DNA of 8,826 nucleotides from an uncultured Dechloromonas sp. (GCA_937996725.1 CALKUR010000056.1:1-8826), one strand, 5' to 3'; positions 1-5,426 are shown, counted from the first letter of the stretch. The notes: generated by a model from the letters alone, not told the origin. Program-made: numbers and translations.

Positions 1-27
1 GCGACGATGGTCGGGCGGGGTTTATCA

Positions 28-44
28 GGGATAGATCCTATCCC
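28..44 (-). terminator. Possible weak terminator hairpin after the phasin gene
   Basis: GGGATAG (28-34), loop ATC, CTATCCC (38-44) form a perfect 7-bp hairpin starting 21 bases beyond the phasin stop codon. There is no T-tract on the downstream (minus) side, so it is not a canonical intrinsic terminator. It may protect the 3' end or assist Rho-dependent termination. An adjacent CCCCGGGG palindrome (42-49) offers a competing fold. Confidence 0.35.
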
Positions 45-64
45 CGGGGTTCAGCAAAGAAGGA

Positions 65-610
65 TTACTTCTTGGCCTTCGAACCAGCAGCCTTCACAGC
101 AGCCGAGGTGGCAGCCGACACACCAGCTTCGGTGAATTCAGCAGCCTGCTTGGCAGCCTTGTTCAGGTTGTCGAATGCCGAGTTAGCAGCGTTCACAGCC
201 TGCTTCACAGCAGCCAGAGCCACATCCGAACCAAACGGCGATGCCTTGGCAGTCTTCTCGGCCAGATCCTGAGCAGCCTTGTTCAGTTCGGCAAACTGCG
301 CCTGAACCAGCTTGGCCATCTCTTGAGCAGCGCCCGTCGAGATTTCGTAAACGCTACGCGAGTAGGCAACGGCCTTCTCGACAGCCGGCTGACCCAGAGT
401 GGCGTTCAGCGAAGCAGCTTCTTGCGGGGTCTTCACGCCCATCACGGCCTTGGCGTTCTTGGCGCTGTCGTTCAGCGCTTCACGGGCAGTGCCCAGGTTC
501 AGTGCAGCCAGGCTCTCAGCAGTGGCCAGCGCAGTGTTAGCAACCGACAGCAGCGTGTCGATAGCAGCTTTGTTGGCCGACAGGATGTTTTCGTTGTTCA
601 GTGCAGTCAT
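65..610 (-). CDS. phaP: Phasin family protein (PHA granule-associated)
   Basis: Phasins coat the surface of cytoplasmic polyhydroxyalkanoate granules and control their size and number. The 181-residue product is Ala/Lys/Glu-rich, almost entirely predicted helix, and has no cysteine and no signal peptide. It resembles the Phasin_2 family of betaproteobacteria, with an N-terminal stretch resembling 'NKAAIDTLLSVANTALATAE', a central 'YSRSVYEISTGAAQEMAKL' segment and an Ala/Lys-rich tail ending SKAKK. Length is normal for the family (about 180-190). The ATG at 610 is supported by AGGAG (617-621) six bases upstream. The gene is transcribed alone, divergently from the SMR gene, from a near-consensus promoter at 739-766, as expected for an abundant protein. 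TGC-N3-GCA motifs near that promoter suggest PhaR repression. The family call is strong; the specific paralogue number cannot be assigned. Confidence 0.93.
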   Translation of the reverse strand: MTALNNENILSANKAAIDTLLSVANTALATAESLAALNLGTAREALNDSAKNAKAVMGVKTPQEAASLNATLGQPAVEKAVAYSRSVYEISTGAAQEMAKLVQAQFAELNKAAQDLAEKTAKASPFGSDVALAAVKQAVNAANSAFDNLNKAAKQAAEFTEAGVSAATSAAVKAAGSKAKK

Positions 611-720
611 GGTTCACTCCTAAAAGATAAAAATGGTCCAAATGGAAAGGGTTGTCTCGAATGTTGCTTATGGTGAATCTTTGCCCGAGCAAGCCAACTG
701 AGCGTATTCAGCAGGGTTTG

Positions 721-729
721 TGCGGTGCA
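721..729. promoter_or_regulatory. Candidate PhaR operator, start-site proximal
   Basis: TGC-GGT-GCA, set within the wider imperfect palindrome TTGTGCGGTGCAACAA (718-733), overlaps the predicted transcription start of the phasin gene. PhaR, the PHA-responsive repressor, is known to bind TGC-rich palindromes of the general form CTGC-N3/4-GCAG. Assignment to PhaR is inference from this core and from the location. Confidence 0.45.
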
Positions 730-738
730 ACAACGTGA

Positions 739-766
739 ATTATAGGGGGCAAAAACACGCTGTCAA
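739..766 (-). promoter_or_regulatory. Near-consensus sigma70 promoter of the phasin gene
   Basis: Read on the minus strand, the sequence is TTGACA (766-761), a 16-bp spacer, then TATAAT (744-739). Both hexamers match the consensus perfectly, and an A/T-rich stretch just upstream (767-775) could act as an UP element. The predicted transcription start is near 732, which gives a leader of about 120 nt before the ATG at 610. The strength fits high phasin expression, and the flanking TGC-N3-GCA motifs suggest it is repressed in the absence of PHA. Confidence 0.85.
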
Positions 767-776
767 GAAAAATTTG

Positions 777-785
777 TGCAAAGCA
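777..785. promoter_or_regulatory. Candidate PhaR operator, upstream copy
   Basis: TGC-AAA-GCA has the same core and the same 3-base spacing as the motif at 721-729, and its right half extends to GCAG (783-786). It lies just upstream of the -35 hexamer of the phasin promoter. The two motifs are 56 bp apart and bracket the promoter. Confidence 0.4.
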
Positions 786-827
786 GCAGATTTTATTGTT
801 CCATGCTTTCAATTAGTTAAATGTCAT

Positions 828-874
828 ATTATTCGAGCAATCACTCAATGGTGCCGTAATACGGCATTATTCGA
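828..874 (+). repeat. 9-bp direct repeat ATTATTCGA, two copies
   Basis: ATTATTCGA occurs at 828-836 and 866-874, with start points 38 bp apart. The second copy overlaps the right arm of the hairpin at 847-871. Either copy could be part of a regulator site for the SMR gene. Chance occurrence in AT-rich DNA is possible. Confidence 0.4.
847..871 (+). promoter_or_regulatory. Palindrome/hairpin in the leader of the SMR gene
   Basis: TGCCGT (852-857), loop AAT, ACGGCA (861-866) is a perfect 6-bp inverted repeat. It extends outward through two G-U pairs and three A-T pairs to an 11-bp stem spanning 847-871. It lies 72-96 bases before the SMR start codon. It could be an operator for a dimeric regulator or an RNA hairpin; the sequence does not decide between these. 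Confidence 0.45.
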
Positions 875-942
875 AACATGACGCTTAACACCCCGAATAG
901 CTACCCCAAAGTCCCTCAACCGGTACAAGAGAGACGCGGCCA

Positions 943-1272
943 ATGACGAAGCCCTGGCTGCTACTGGTTCTGGCCGGCATCTGCGAGATCGGCTGGCCCC
1001 TAGGTTACAAGCTGGCCCAGGCTAACGACGGGCTACGCCAGGTAGGCTGGTTTGCTTTTTCCGGGCTCTCAATTGTGCTGAGCGCCTGGCTGCTCTGGCT
1101 TGCCCAGAAAGATATCCCGATCGGGACCGCTTATGCCGTCTGGACCGGTATCGGTGCCGCCGGTACGTTTATTTTGGGCATTATGCTCTTCGGCGAGCAA
1201 TCGTCGATGCTACGCTGGTTGGGTGCCGCCATGATCATTGGCGGCGTCATCATCCTTAAATCCGGCAACTGA
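943..1272 (+). CDS. Small multidrug resistance (SMR) family exporter, Gdx/SugE-like
   Basis: This is an inner-membrane proton-coupled antiporter of about 110 residues with four transmembrane helices, acting as a dual-topology dimer. The 109-residue product has the conserved membrane glutamate E15 in 'AGICEIGWPLGYKLA', and the helix-3 signature GTAYAVWTGIGAAGT (61-75) followed by 'GIMLFGE'. The WPLGYK motif in helix 1 points to the Gdx/SugE subgroup, known for guanidinium export, rather than the EmrE polyaromatic-cation subgroup. The ATG at 943 has only a weak purine-rich AGAGAG (928-933) upstream. No guanidine riboswitch was recognised in the leader, so the substrate is uncertain. The gene is monocistronic and convergent with the cytochrome gene, with only 2 bp between their stop codons. 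Confidence 0.87.
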   Translation: MTKPWLLLVLAGICEIGWPLGYKLAQANDGLRQVGWFAFSGLSIVLSAWLLWLAQKDIPIGTAYAVWTGIGAAGTFILGIMLFGEQSSMLRWLGAAMIIGGVIILKSGN

Positions 1273-1274
1273 CG

Positions 1275-2084
1275 CTATTTGCCCAGAGCCCCCACGGCCC
1301 TGAGGTAACCATAAATTTGCCGTGCTAGGCGTTGCCGATCCGCAGCCGGGCGCTCCGGTGCCAACGGGGGCATTGCTGTTAACGGATTTTTTCCGGAAGG
1401 ATCGAGCACCCAGGTAACAAATCGTGCGTAGGACTGCGCAGCCGCCCACTGGCCTAGATCCATCGGCATTTTCGTGCCGCCTACGCCGTTAACCTGGTGA
1501 CACGAAAGACAATACTTCAGCGTCAGTTGCCCACCTTCTTTATAGCGCTCCGGCAGCATCGGCGGCATAAGACGACTCAAGCGCGACTGATCGACGAGGC
1601 CAATGCGGGTGATCTGATACGGCCAATAGGTTGCCCCATCGGCTTGTAAATCCGGTTGCAGGATGTTGTCCCAAACCAGATACCAGGGGCCCAGCGCCAC
1701 ACGCTCATTAAGCGGAGGCGTCTCGATGCTGAAATCATTGCCCTGAGCATTGGCGTAGACCAGGTAGGCCGGATACTTGACGAGCCGTGACGATGGCATC
1801 ATCGACAGATAACCATCTTTGGCTTCAAACGCGACCAGCACTTCCGGGGCACGCCAACCGGTGCCCAACAGGTGATCCAGCACGGGCGCTGCCGGATATC
1901 CCTTATAGGTCACCTCCACTGGTTTGAAGGGTTTCGAATCGTACGGCTCAATTACAGTAATGGGTGCCGGCATCAAACCATCTAGGTGACCACCTGGTGC
2001 CGGCATACTGACATCGGCTGCGGCAGCTGCGGTTCCAACCAACAACAGGAGCGTACTGAGCAAACGCTGATAAACATTTCGCAC
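1275..2084 (-). CDS. Exported cytochrome c with N-terminal oxidoreductase-like domain
   Basis: The predicted protein has 269 residues. A signal peptide (about residues 1-23, RNVYQRLL then a Leu/Ala-rich core ending in AAAAA) sends it to the periplasm. Residues about 45-165 contain 'VTYKGYPAAPVLDHLLG' and 'VAFEAKDGYLSMMPSSRL', which resemble the molybdopterin-oxidoreductase (SUOX-type) fold seen in short cofactor-free or cofactor-uncertain proteins. No conserved Moco-binding cysteine is evident. Residues 192-196, CLSCH, form the haem c attachment site in 'LKYCLSCHQVNGVGG', and M238 in 'TAMPPLAP' is the likely distal ligand. I chose the GTG at 2084 because AAGGAAA (2091-2097) sits six bases upstream and it begins directly with a signal-peptide n-region. 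A GTG at 2114 would add ten residues without such support. The gene is divergent from the SpeE-like gene. A periplasmic electron-transfer role is inferred; the partner is unknown. Confidence 0.8.
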   Translation of the reverse strand: MRNVYQRLLSTLLLLVGTAAAAADVSMPAPGGHLDGLMPAPITVIEPYDSKPFKPVEVTYKGYPAAPVLDHLLGTGWRAPEVLVAFEAKDGYLSMMPSSRLVKYPAYLVYANAQGNDFSIETPPLNERVALGPWYLVWDNILQPDLQADGATYWPYQITRIGLVDQSRLSRLMPPMLPERYKEGGQLTLKYCLSCHQVNGVGGTKMPMDLGQWAAAQSYARFVTWVLDPSGKNPLTAMPPLAPERPAADRQRLARQIYGYLRAVGALGK

Positions 2085-2090
2085 GATGGG

Positions 2091-2097
2091 TTTCCTT
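2091..2097 (-). promoter_or_regulatory. RBS that decides the cytochrome gene start
   Basis: The minus strand reads AAGGAAA, then six bases, then GTG (2084-2082). This favours the internal GTG over the longer open-frame GTG at 2114 and leaves a conventional signal peptide at the N terminus. Confidence 0.65.
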
Positions 2098-2127
2098 CGC
2101 GGGTCGGCAGTCACGGATGCGGACGAT

Positions 2128-2133
2128 TATACT
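2128..2133 (+). promoter_or_regulatory. Possible -10 element giving a leaderless SpeE-like mRNA
   Basis: TATACT is followed by six bases and then the ATG at 2140, so a transcript starting at the usual distance would begin at or next to the start codon. No convincing -35 hexamer or extended -10 TGn is visible. This is a weak promoter call based on one hexamer and its position. Confidence 0.35.
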
Positions 2134-2139
2134 GTTCCC

Positions 2140-3003
2140 ATGCCTGTGCCGCTTTTTGAACTCCCCTGCCCGTTTGATATCGAGACCGGCACTGTCAAGC
2201 TGCTCGAACCGCTGGATAGCGATCCATCGATACTCCGTCAGCAATTACTGGACGGCCATTACGACAAGCCCTTTCTGATCGAACACGACGATCTGGTCAC
2301 GCTCTATTTCAGTCTCGGCCTTGTACAAAGCACCATGCAGCTGCGCCAGCCAGATGCCTTAGATCTAAGCTACACGCGCAAGATGATGGCGTTCCTCCCT
2401 TTTTACCCACGCCCGAAGGCTATCCTGCTGCTCGGACTGGGCGGCGGTTCTCTTGCCAAATTCTGCTATCGCCATCTGCCGCGCACCGATATCACAGCGG
2501 TTGAAATTAACCCGCATGTCGTCGCCTTCCGGGAGGCATTTCGTATCCCCGATGACGATGAACGCTTTCGCATTTATTGCGACGATGCCGCCGGCTTCAT
2601 CACCACGCATACGGCGCGCACGGACGTAATCATGGTCGATGCCTTTGATGGTTTAGGTATTGCCCCCGAACTGGCCAACCCAACGTTCTACGCCGAAGCC
2701 CATGAACGTCTCTCGGCCAACGGTATTCTGGTGATGAATCTGGCGGGCGATAAAGCGGGCTATGACGATCCCCTCGCCCAACTGGCCCATGTGTTTGATG
2801 ACCGGGTACTCTCGCTGAAAGTACGCGATGGCGGCAACCAAATTGCCTTCGCGTTCAAGAACCCGATCTTTCCACCGCGCTGGGATGCCATACAGACGGC
2901 CGCGCGTGATCTGGAAAGAAAACTCGGCCTCGAATTCGTGCGCTACGTACAGCTGCTTGAAAAGAGCGAACGACGCACAGGCCACCGCTATAAACTGCGT
3001 TAA
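2140..3003 (+). CDS. Spermidine synthase-fold protein (SpeE-like)
   Basis: This is a Rossmann-fold aminopropyltransferase/methyltransferase-like protein of 287 residues, cytoplasmic, with no signal or membrane segment. Motif I is LLLGLGGGSLAKF (about 96-108), the acidic residue after strand 2 is E122 in 'TAVEINPHVV', 'YCDDA' (D148, D149) fits the adenine-binding strand, and 'DVIMVDAFDGLG' (162-173) occupies the position of the catalytic-Asp loop of true spermidine synthases, with D167 and D170 as candidates. The N-terminal beta region is short. Members of this SpeE-like group often lack a shown activity, so calling it a spermidine synthase would be unsafe. The start is uncertain: the open frame reaches an ATG at 2086, but that lies two bases from the divergent cytochrome start and lacks a Shine-Dalgarno. 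ATG 2140 also lacks one but follows a TATACT hexamer. It ends 7 bp from the convergent lysozyme-inhibitor gene. Confidence 0.82.
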   Translation: MPVPLFELPCPFDIETGTVKLLEPLDSDPSILRQQLLDGHYDKPFLIEHDDLVTLYFSLGLVQSTMQLRQPDALDLSYTRKMMAFLPFYPRPKAILLLGLGGGSLAKFCYRHLPRTDITAVEINPHVVAFREAFRIPDDDERFRIYCDDAAGFITTHTARTDVIMVDAFDGLGIAPELANPTFYAEAHERLSANGILVMNLAGDKAGYDDPLAQLAHVFDDRVLSLKVRDGGNQIAFAFKNPIFPPRWDAIQTAARDLERKLGLEFVRYVQLLEKSERRTGHRYKLR

Positions 3004-3010
3004 TACGCCC

Positions 3011-3397
3011 TCAATCAGCCTCGCAAACTTCTTTGCCGTTAATGGTTACGTTCTTACCTTTGACCCAGAAAATATAAGACTCATCCGAGTTCACATAACG
3101 TGCCCCACTGGCACTCATCCCCTGCTTCAGATAACGCGTTGTCTGGCCCATCTCGATGGTTGCCGTTTGCTCGGCATTATCGAACACCACATAGAGCCGG
3201 CCGGACTCAGGGCAGGTATAACGCACGGCAAAGGGCTTTTTGGGCTTGGTTGTACCCGACCGGTACTGTGCTGGAATCTCGCTCACCGGCTTACGCACCA
3301 CCTCAATGCCGGCATCGCTGGTCGTGGTCTCAGCAATCGCGGGGAGCGCCATCAGAGTACCAACACAAAGCAAGAACGATAGATAACGACGATTCAC
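3011..3397 (-). CDS. Periplasmic C-type lysozyme inhibitor, MliC/PliC family
   Basis: It inhibits c-type lysozyme, protecting peptidoglycan from host or predator enzymes. The 128-residue product has a signal peptide (MNRRYLSFLL..., cleavage likely after ALPAIA) without a lipobox, so it should be a soluble periplasmic (PliC-like) rather than lipid-anchored (MliC) form. The mature domain shows the family pattern: 'VRYTCPESGRLYVVF' (C62), 'MSASGARY' (94-101) and 'FWVKGKNVTI' (K113), and a C-terminal C125 that probably pairs with C62. The conserved Ser of the SASG loop and the Lys of WVKG match the residues known to insert into the lysozyme active site. The start is GTG 3397 with GGGAG (3404-3408) six bases upstream. 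An in-frame ATG at 3436 overlaps the asmA stop as TAATG and would add 13 residues. It is very likely cotranscribed with the upstream AsmA gene. Confidence 0.88.
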   Translation of the reverse strand: MNRRYLSFLLCVGTLMALPAIAETTTSDAGIEVVRKPVSEIPAQYRSGTTKPKKPFAVRYTCPESGRLYVVFDNAEQTATIEMGQTTRYLKQGMSASGARYVNSDESYIFWVKGKNVTINGKEVCEAD

Positions 3398-3403
3398 CCC
3401 AAA

Positions 3404-3408
3404 CTCCC
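3404..3408 (-). promoter_or_regulatory. RBS that decides the lysozyme-inhibitor start
   Basis: GGGAG on the minus strand lies six bases before GTG 3397. It supports the GTG over the ATG at 3436, which has no Shine-Dalgarno but is joined to the asmA stop codon as TAATG and could be used by reinitiation. Confidence 0.6.
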
Positions 3409-3435
3409 GAATTGGATTCTGATCCACTAGATTCA

Positions 3436-5124
3436 TTAGCGTGTCGCCAGACCGCCATCAATACTACCCCATGGCTTCAGCACATTCTGACATGGGCTGC
3501 TCCGGGTTGCGACTGACGCAACATTCTGTGCCGCGAGCGAAATCCCTGCCGTGACGATCGCCAAACCGACCGTTGCCGCCTGTTTTACCACACCTGTTGA
3601 ATTCACACCGATCGTCGGGTTACGCAACGTGCCATTGATCTGCACCAACCCTGCGGGATTGACTCCCGTCGTGAGGCCGGATTTTTCTTTAGGATAAATC
3701 TTGAGGTTCAGTGTTTCATTACGCAGATTGGCCTGACCATCAAACACCACGTTCAATCGATCTGTCTCGACGCCGACGCTCTGAGCAACCGTCACCAGAC
3801 CATTGCTGACTGGAAGATAGGCCACAGCACAATCTAGTTGCGCGTAATCCAGATTTTTTCTTAACGGGTTGACCGCATCGAACAAACTGACGAGGAAATC
3901 GCCACTGGCATTAACGAGAGATGTACTGATCTTTGCGGGACCCACCGATAACTGGACTTGACCATTGGCGGCCGACACCAGATCGCGCAGTGACGAGCCA
4001 CTGGCATTCAGATTGAAGGCGAATTCGCCCGGACCGCCCTGAAAATCGCTTGGCTTCATACCAGCTCTGGCCTGCGCCACTACCTTATCCAGCGTAAACC
4101 CTTGGGCGTGGCCACGCATATTAATCCGCGGCCGCGGCGTGCTGTAACCCGTAAGCTTACCGTCGGCGTTGATCACCCCCTGGCCAAACCCGGCCTTGAA
4201 TTGATCGAGCGTCAGGGTACCGCCTGAATCAGGACTCAGCGTCGCCTGTAGGGCAAGGTTGGGCAGCGTCACGCCATCTGGCAATACCAGTGTATTGATG
4301 GCTGCCGTGATATGGCCGTTCCACAAGGGCAAGGCATCGAAACCGAGAGCATCTGTCCCAAAGACCCAACGTTGATTGCTGCGCGAACCATTCGATGGCG
4401 CGCTGCCGACGGCGGCCTTAAGGTCGATCTTGTCGGACTGCAGATTCAAGGTCAGAGCTAGAGGCGCATCCGGCTTAAACACCAGACGCCCCTTGAGACT
4501 CACCGGTTGCAGTTGCCAACGCACCTGGCCATCAAAGTCGACCTGGGTCTCGTTCAGACTCCCATTCATCTGATCAACGATCACGGACTGAGTCATGTTG
4601 CCCCGCTCATCACGAACTTGAATGGTGACGTTCGAGAGATGTATTTCGTGCAGGTTGAAGGCTTCTGATCCGTTACTTTCCTTGGACGACGGTGTGTCTG
4701 CGCTCGACAAATCCCAATTGCCGGCAACTTTTTGAACCTTCGGTGCGGCCTGGATGTTCAGCGTAACACCACTCAATGCCACTTCGTTAATCGACACCTG
4801 TTCATGCAATAGCGGCATCCAATCCAGATTTAAAGACACCTGATCGGCTTTCACCATATCAGGGTCCGTTGCCCAACTGGCATTTCCAAAAGCCACATCC
4901 GCCGCGACGATCGACAAGTACGGGAAGAGCTTCAGCGACACGTCCCCTTTGATCGTCAGTGCACGCCCCGTCGATTTCTGTACCGCCGCAGACGCCACAC
5001 TGGCAATCTTGCGGGTGTCCACCAGCGTATAGGCCAAGATGACCACCGTGAGCACAACGGCCACGAAACCGATCGCGCCAAAACGGAACCAGCGTGCGGT
5101 GAAGATAGAGGGAGAATCAGACAT
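3436..5124 (-). CDS. AsmA family envelope protein
   Basis: AsmA-family proteins are anchored in the inner membrane by one N-terminal helix and extend into the periplasm. Relatives are bridge-like proteins involved in outer-membrane lipid homeostasis. The 562-residue product has a short basic N-terminus (FTARWFRF), one transmembrane helix at about 13-33, and then the typical AsmA start 'VDTRKIASVASAAVQKSTGRALTIKGDVSLKLFP' region. Repeated 'G.L..N..L.LKG.L' beta-strand patterns continue through the middle. The C-terminal AsmA_2-type part includes 'FDAVNPLRKNLDYAQLDCAVA' and the characteristic 'INGTLRNPTIGVN'. A single Cys near the end (SSPCQ) follows a hydrophobic segment. The start at ATG 5124 has no visible Shine-Dalgarno, but no better start precedes the membrane helix. 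It is first in a probable operon with the lysozyme inhibitor. The 562-aa size is typical of medium-length members. Confidence 0.9.
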   Translation of the reverse strand: MSDSPSIFTARWFRFGAIGFVAVVLTVVILAYTLVDTRKIASVASAAVQKSTGRALTIKGDVSLKLFPYLSIVAADVAFGNASWATDPDMVKADQVSLNLDWMPLLHEQVSINEVALSGVTLNIQAAPKVQKVAGNWDLSSADTPSSKESNGSEAFNLHEIHLSNVTIQVRDERGNMTQSVIVDQMNGSLNETQVDFDGQVRWQLQPVSLKGRLVFKPDAPLALTLNLQSDKIDLKAAVGSAPSNGSRSNQRWVFGTDALGFDALPLWNGHITAAINTLVLPDGVTLPNLALQATLSPDSGGTLTLDQFKAGFGQGVINADGKLTGYSTPRPRINMRGHAQGFTLDKVVAQARAGMKPSDFQGGPGEFAFNLNASGSSLRDLVSAANGQVQLSVGPAKISTSLVNASGDFLVSLFDAVNPLRKNLDYAQLDCAVAYLPVSNGLVTVAQSVGVETDRLNVVFDGQANLRNETLNLKIYPKEKSGLTTGVNPAGLVQINGTLRNPTIGVNSTGVVKQAATVGLAIVTAGISLAAQNVASVATRSSPCQNVLKPWGSIDGGLATR

Positions 5125-5219
5125 GATTAGCGAGCAGTCAAAGCATGAGTAGCATCATCATAAGTCGAAGCGCCATCGGGAACCATCGCTTTGACATAAC
5201 CATATGAATTATTTGTCAT

Positions 5220-5246
5220 TTGCTTGTAAGAAAACTCGCCTATAGT
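5220..5246 (+). promoter_or_regulatory. Possible promoter of the structured RNA
   Basis: TATAGT (5241-5246) is a good -10, preceded by C as in sigmaS-type CTATACT boxes. The -35 is poor (TTGCTT at 5220-5225, 15-bp spacer). The predicted start is near 5252-5253, immediately before the first hairpin of the RNA-like segment. Confidence 0.45.
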
Positions 5247-5251
5247 CTAGT

Positions 5252-5376
5252 GCACATCCACGGGAGAGGATGTAGTCTGGTAAAGCTGTACTCCGGACGA
5301 GGAGAAATCCGACCTGACTCGAACAAGAACCAGGGCCGGTGGGAGCCCCAGCCTAGCGGCTGGGGTTTCTTTTTTT
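5252..5376 (+). ncRNA. Unrecognised structured RNA: sRNA or attenuator leader
   Basis: About 125 nt lie between a plausible promoter and a strong intrinsic terminator. A 5' hairpin pairs ACATCC (5254-5259) with GGATGT (5268-5273) around the loop ACGGGAGA. CTGGT (5277-5281) can pair with ACCAG (5329-5333) to close a larger domain that contains GGA-GAAA-TCC (5301-5310), a stem with a GNRA-type tetraloop. Alternative pairings exist, for example TCTGG/CCGGA (5276-5280 with 5293-5297). Several GGA triplets occur in potential loops. I compared it from memory with glycine, SAM/SAH, TPP, cobalamin, FMN, fluoride, Mn2+, guanidine and c-di-GMP riboswitches and saw no match. It is either an sRNA with a U-rich Hfq-type 3' end or a premature-termination leader of the TauE/SafE permease that starts 51 bases beyond the terminator. 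Confidence 0.5.
5344..5376 (+). terminator. Strong intrinsic terminator
   Basis: CCCCAGCC (5346-5353), loop TAGC, GGCTGGGG (5358-5365) is a perfect 8-bp GC-rich stem, extendable by a G-U and an A-T pair. It is followed by TTTCTTTTTTT (5366-5376). The T-tract lies only on the plus-strand side, so it ends a rightward transcript that starts inside the intergenic region. Confidence 0.9.
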
Positions 5377-5409
5377 GAGCCGAGATACGGCAATAATTTT
5401 CCGGCAGTT

Positions 5410-5426
5410 CCGCGTAAACTACGCGG
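5410..5426 (+). promoter_or_regulatory. Perfect hairpin abutting the permease start codon
   Basis: CCGCGTAAACTACGCGG is a perfect 7-bp inverted repeat with a 3-base loop, and its last base directly precedes ATG 5427. No Shine-Dalgarno is visible in the preceding 30 bases. As RNA it would hamper ribosome loading; as DNA it is a good symmetrical operator candidate. Confidence 0.6.

Larger units (their letters stand above)
611..942. other. Divergent intergenic region, phasin / SMR exporter
   Basis: This 332-bp region has no coding sequence I can support. Its left part (611-790) is the leader, promoter and candidate operators of the phasin gene. Its right part (791-942) is more AT-rich and holds a hairpin (847-871) and a direct repeat (828-836 and 866-874) ahead of the SMR gene. 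No convincing sigma70 promoter is visible for the SMR gene. The best pair I found is TTGTTC (796-801) and TTAAAT (817-822) with a short 15-bp spacer. I looked for guanidine-I, -II and -III riboswitch signatures and did not recognise any. Confidence 0.6.
5125..5426. other. Divergent intergenic region, asmA / TauE-SafE permease
   Basis: This 302-bp region has no protein-coding gene I can support. It contains a possible plus-strand promoter (5220-5246), an unrecognised RNA-like segment ending in a strong terminator (5252-5376), and a perfect hairpin adjoining the permease start (5410-5426). A consensus TTGACA (5191-5196, plus strand) has no -10 partner at normal spacing. I could not identify a convincing asmA promoter on the minus strand. 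Confidence 0.6.

Noticed and set aside
72..676. Several plus-strand open frames antisense to the phasin gene and its leader
   Set aside because: They are out-of-phase shadows of the Ala-rich phasin coding sequence, with Arg/Ser/Pro/Gln-rich composition, no ribosome-binding sites and no recognisable domains.
915..942. A CCGG...ACAAGA...GACGCGG stretch resembling the tail of a guanidine-III riboswitch
   Set aside because: The required upstream half and pseudoknot partners are absent; the resemblance is limited to a few bases.
2828..3516. Plus-strand open frames of 138 and 184 residues over the end of the SpeE-like gene and the lysozyme inhibitor
   Set aside because: They lie antisense or out of frame to well-supported genes and have low-complexity, His/Arg/Thr/Pro-rich products.
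4126..4137. 12-bp perfect palindrome CCGCGGCCGCGG
   Set aside because: It lies inside asmA and encodes an ordinary Pro-Arg-Pro-Arg stretch with GC-rich codons; no sign of a regulatory role.
5191..5219. Consensus TTGACA with a later TTTGTCA as a possible promoter or operator
   Set aside because: No -10 hexamer lies at 15-19 bp spacing, and the TGACA/TGTCA arms have mismatched inner flanks.
5254..5320. Glycine, SAH or Mn2+ riboswitch, suggested by GGGAGAG and GACGAGGAG
   Set aside because: The conserved cores of those aptamers are missing; only short purine runs are shared.
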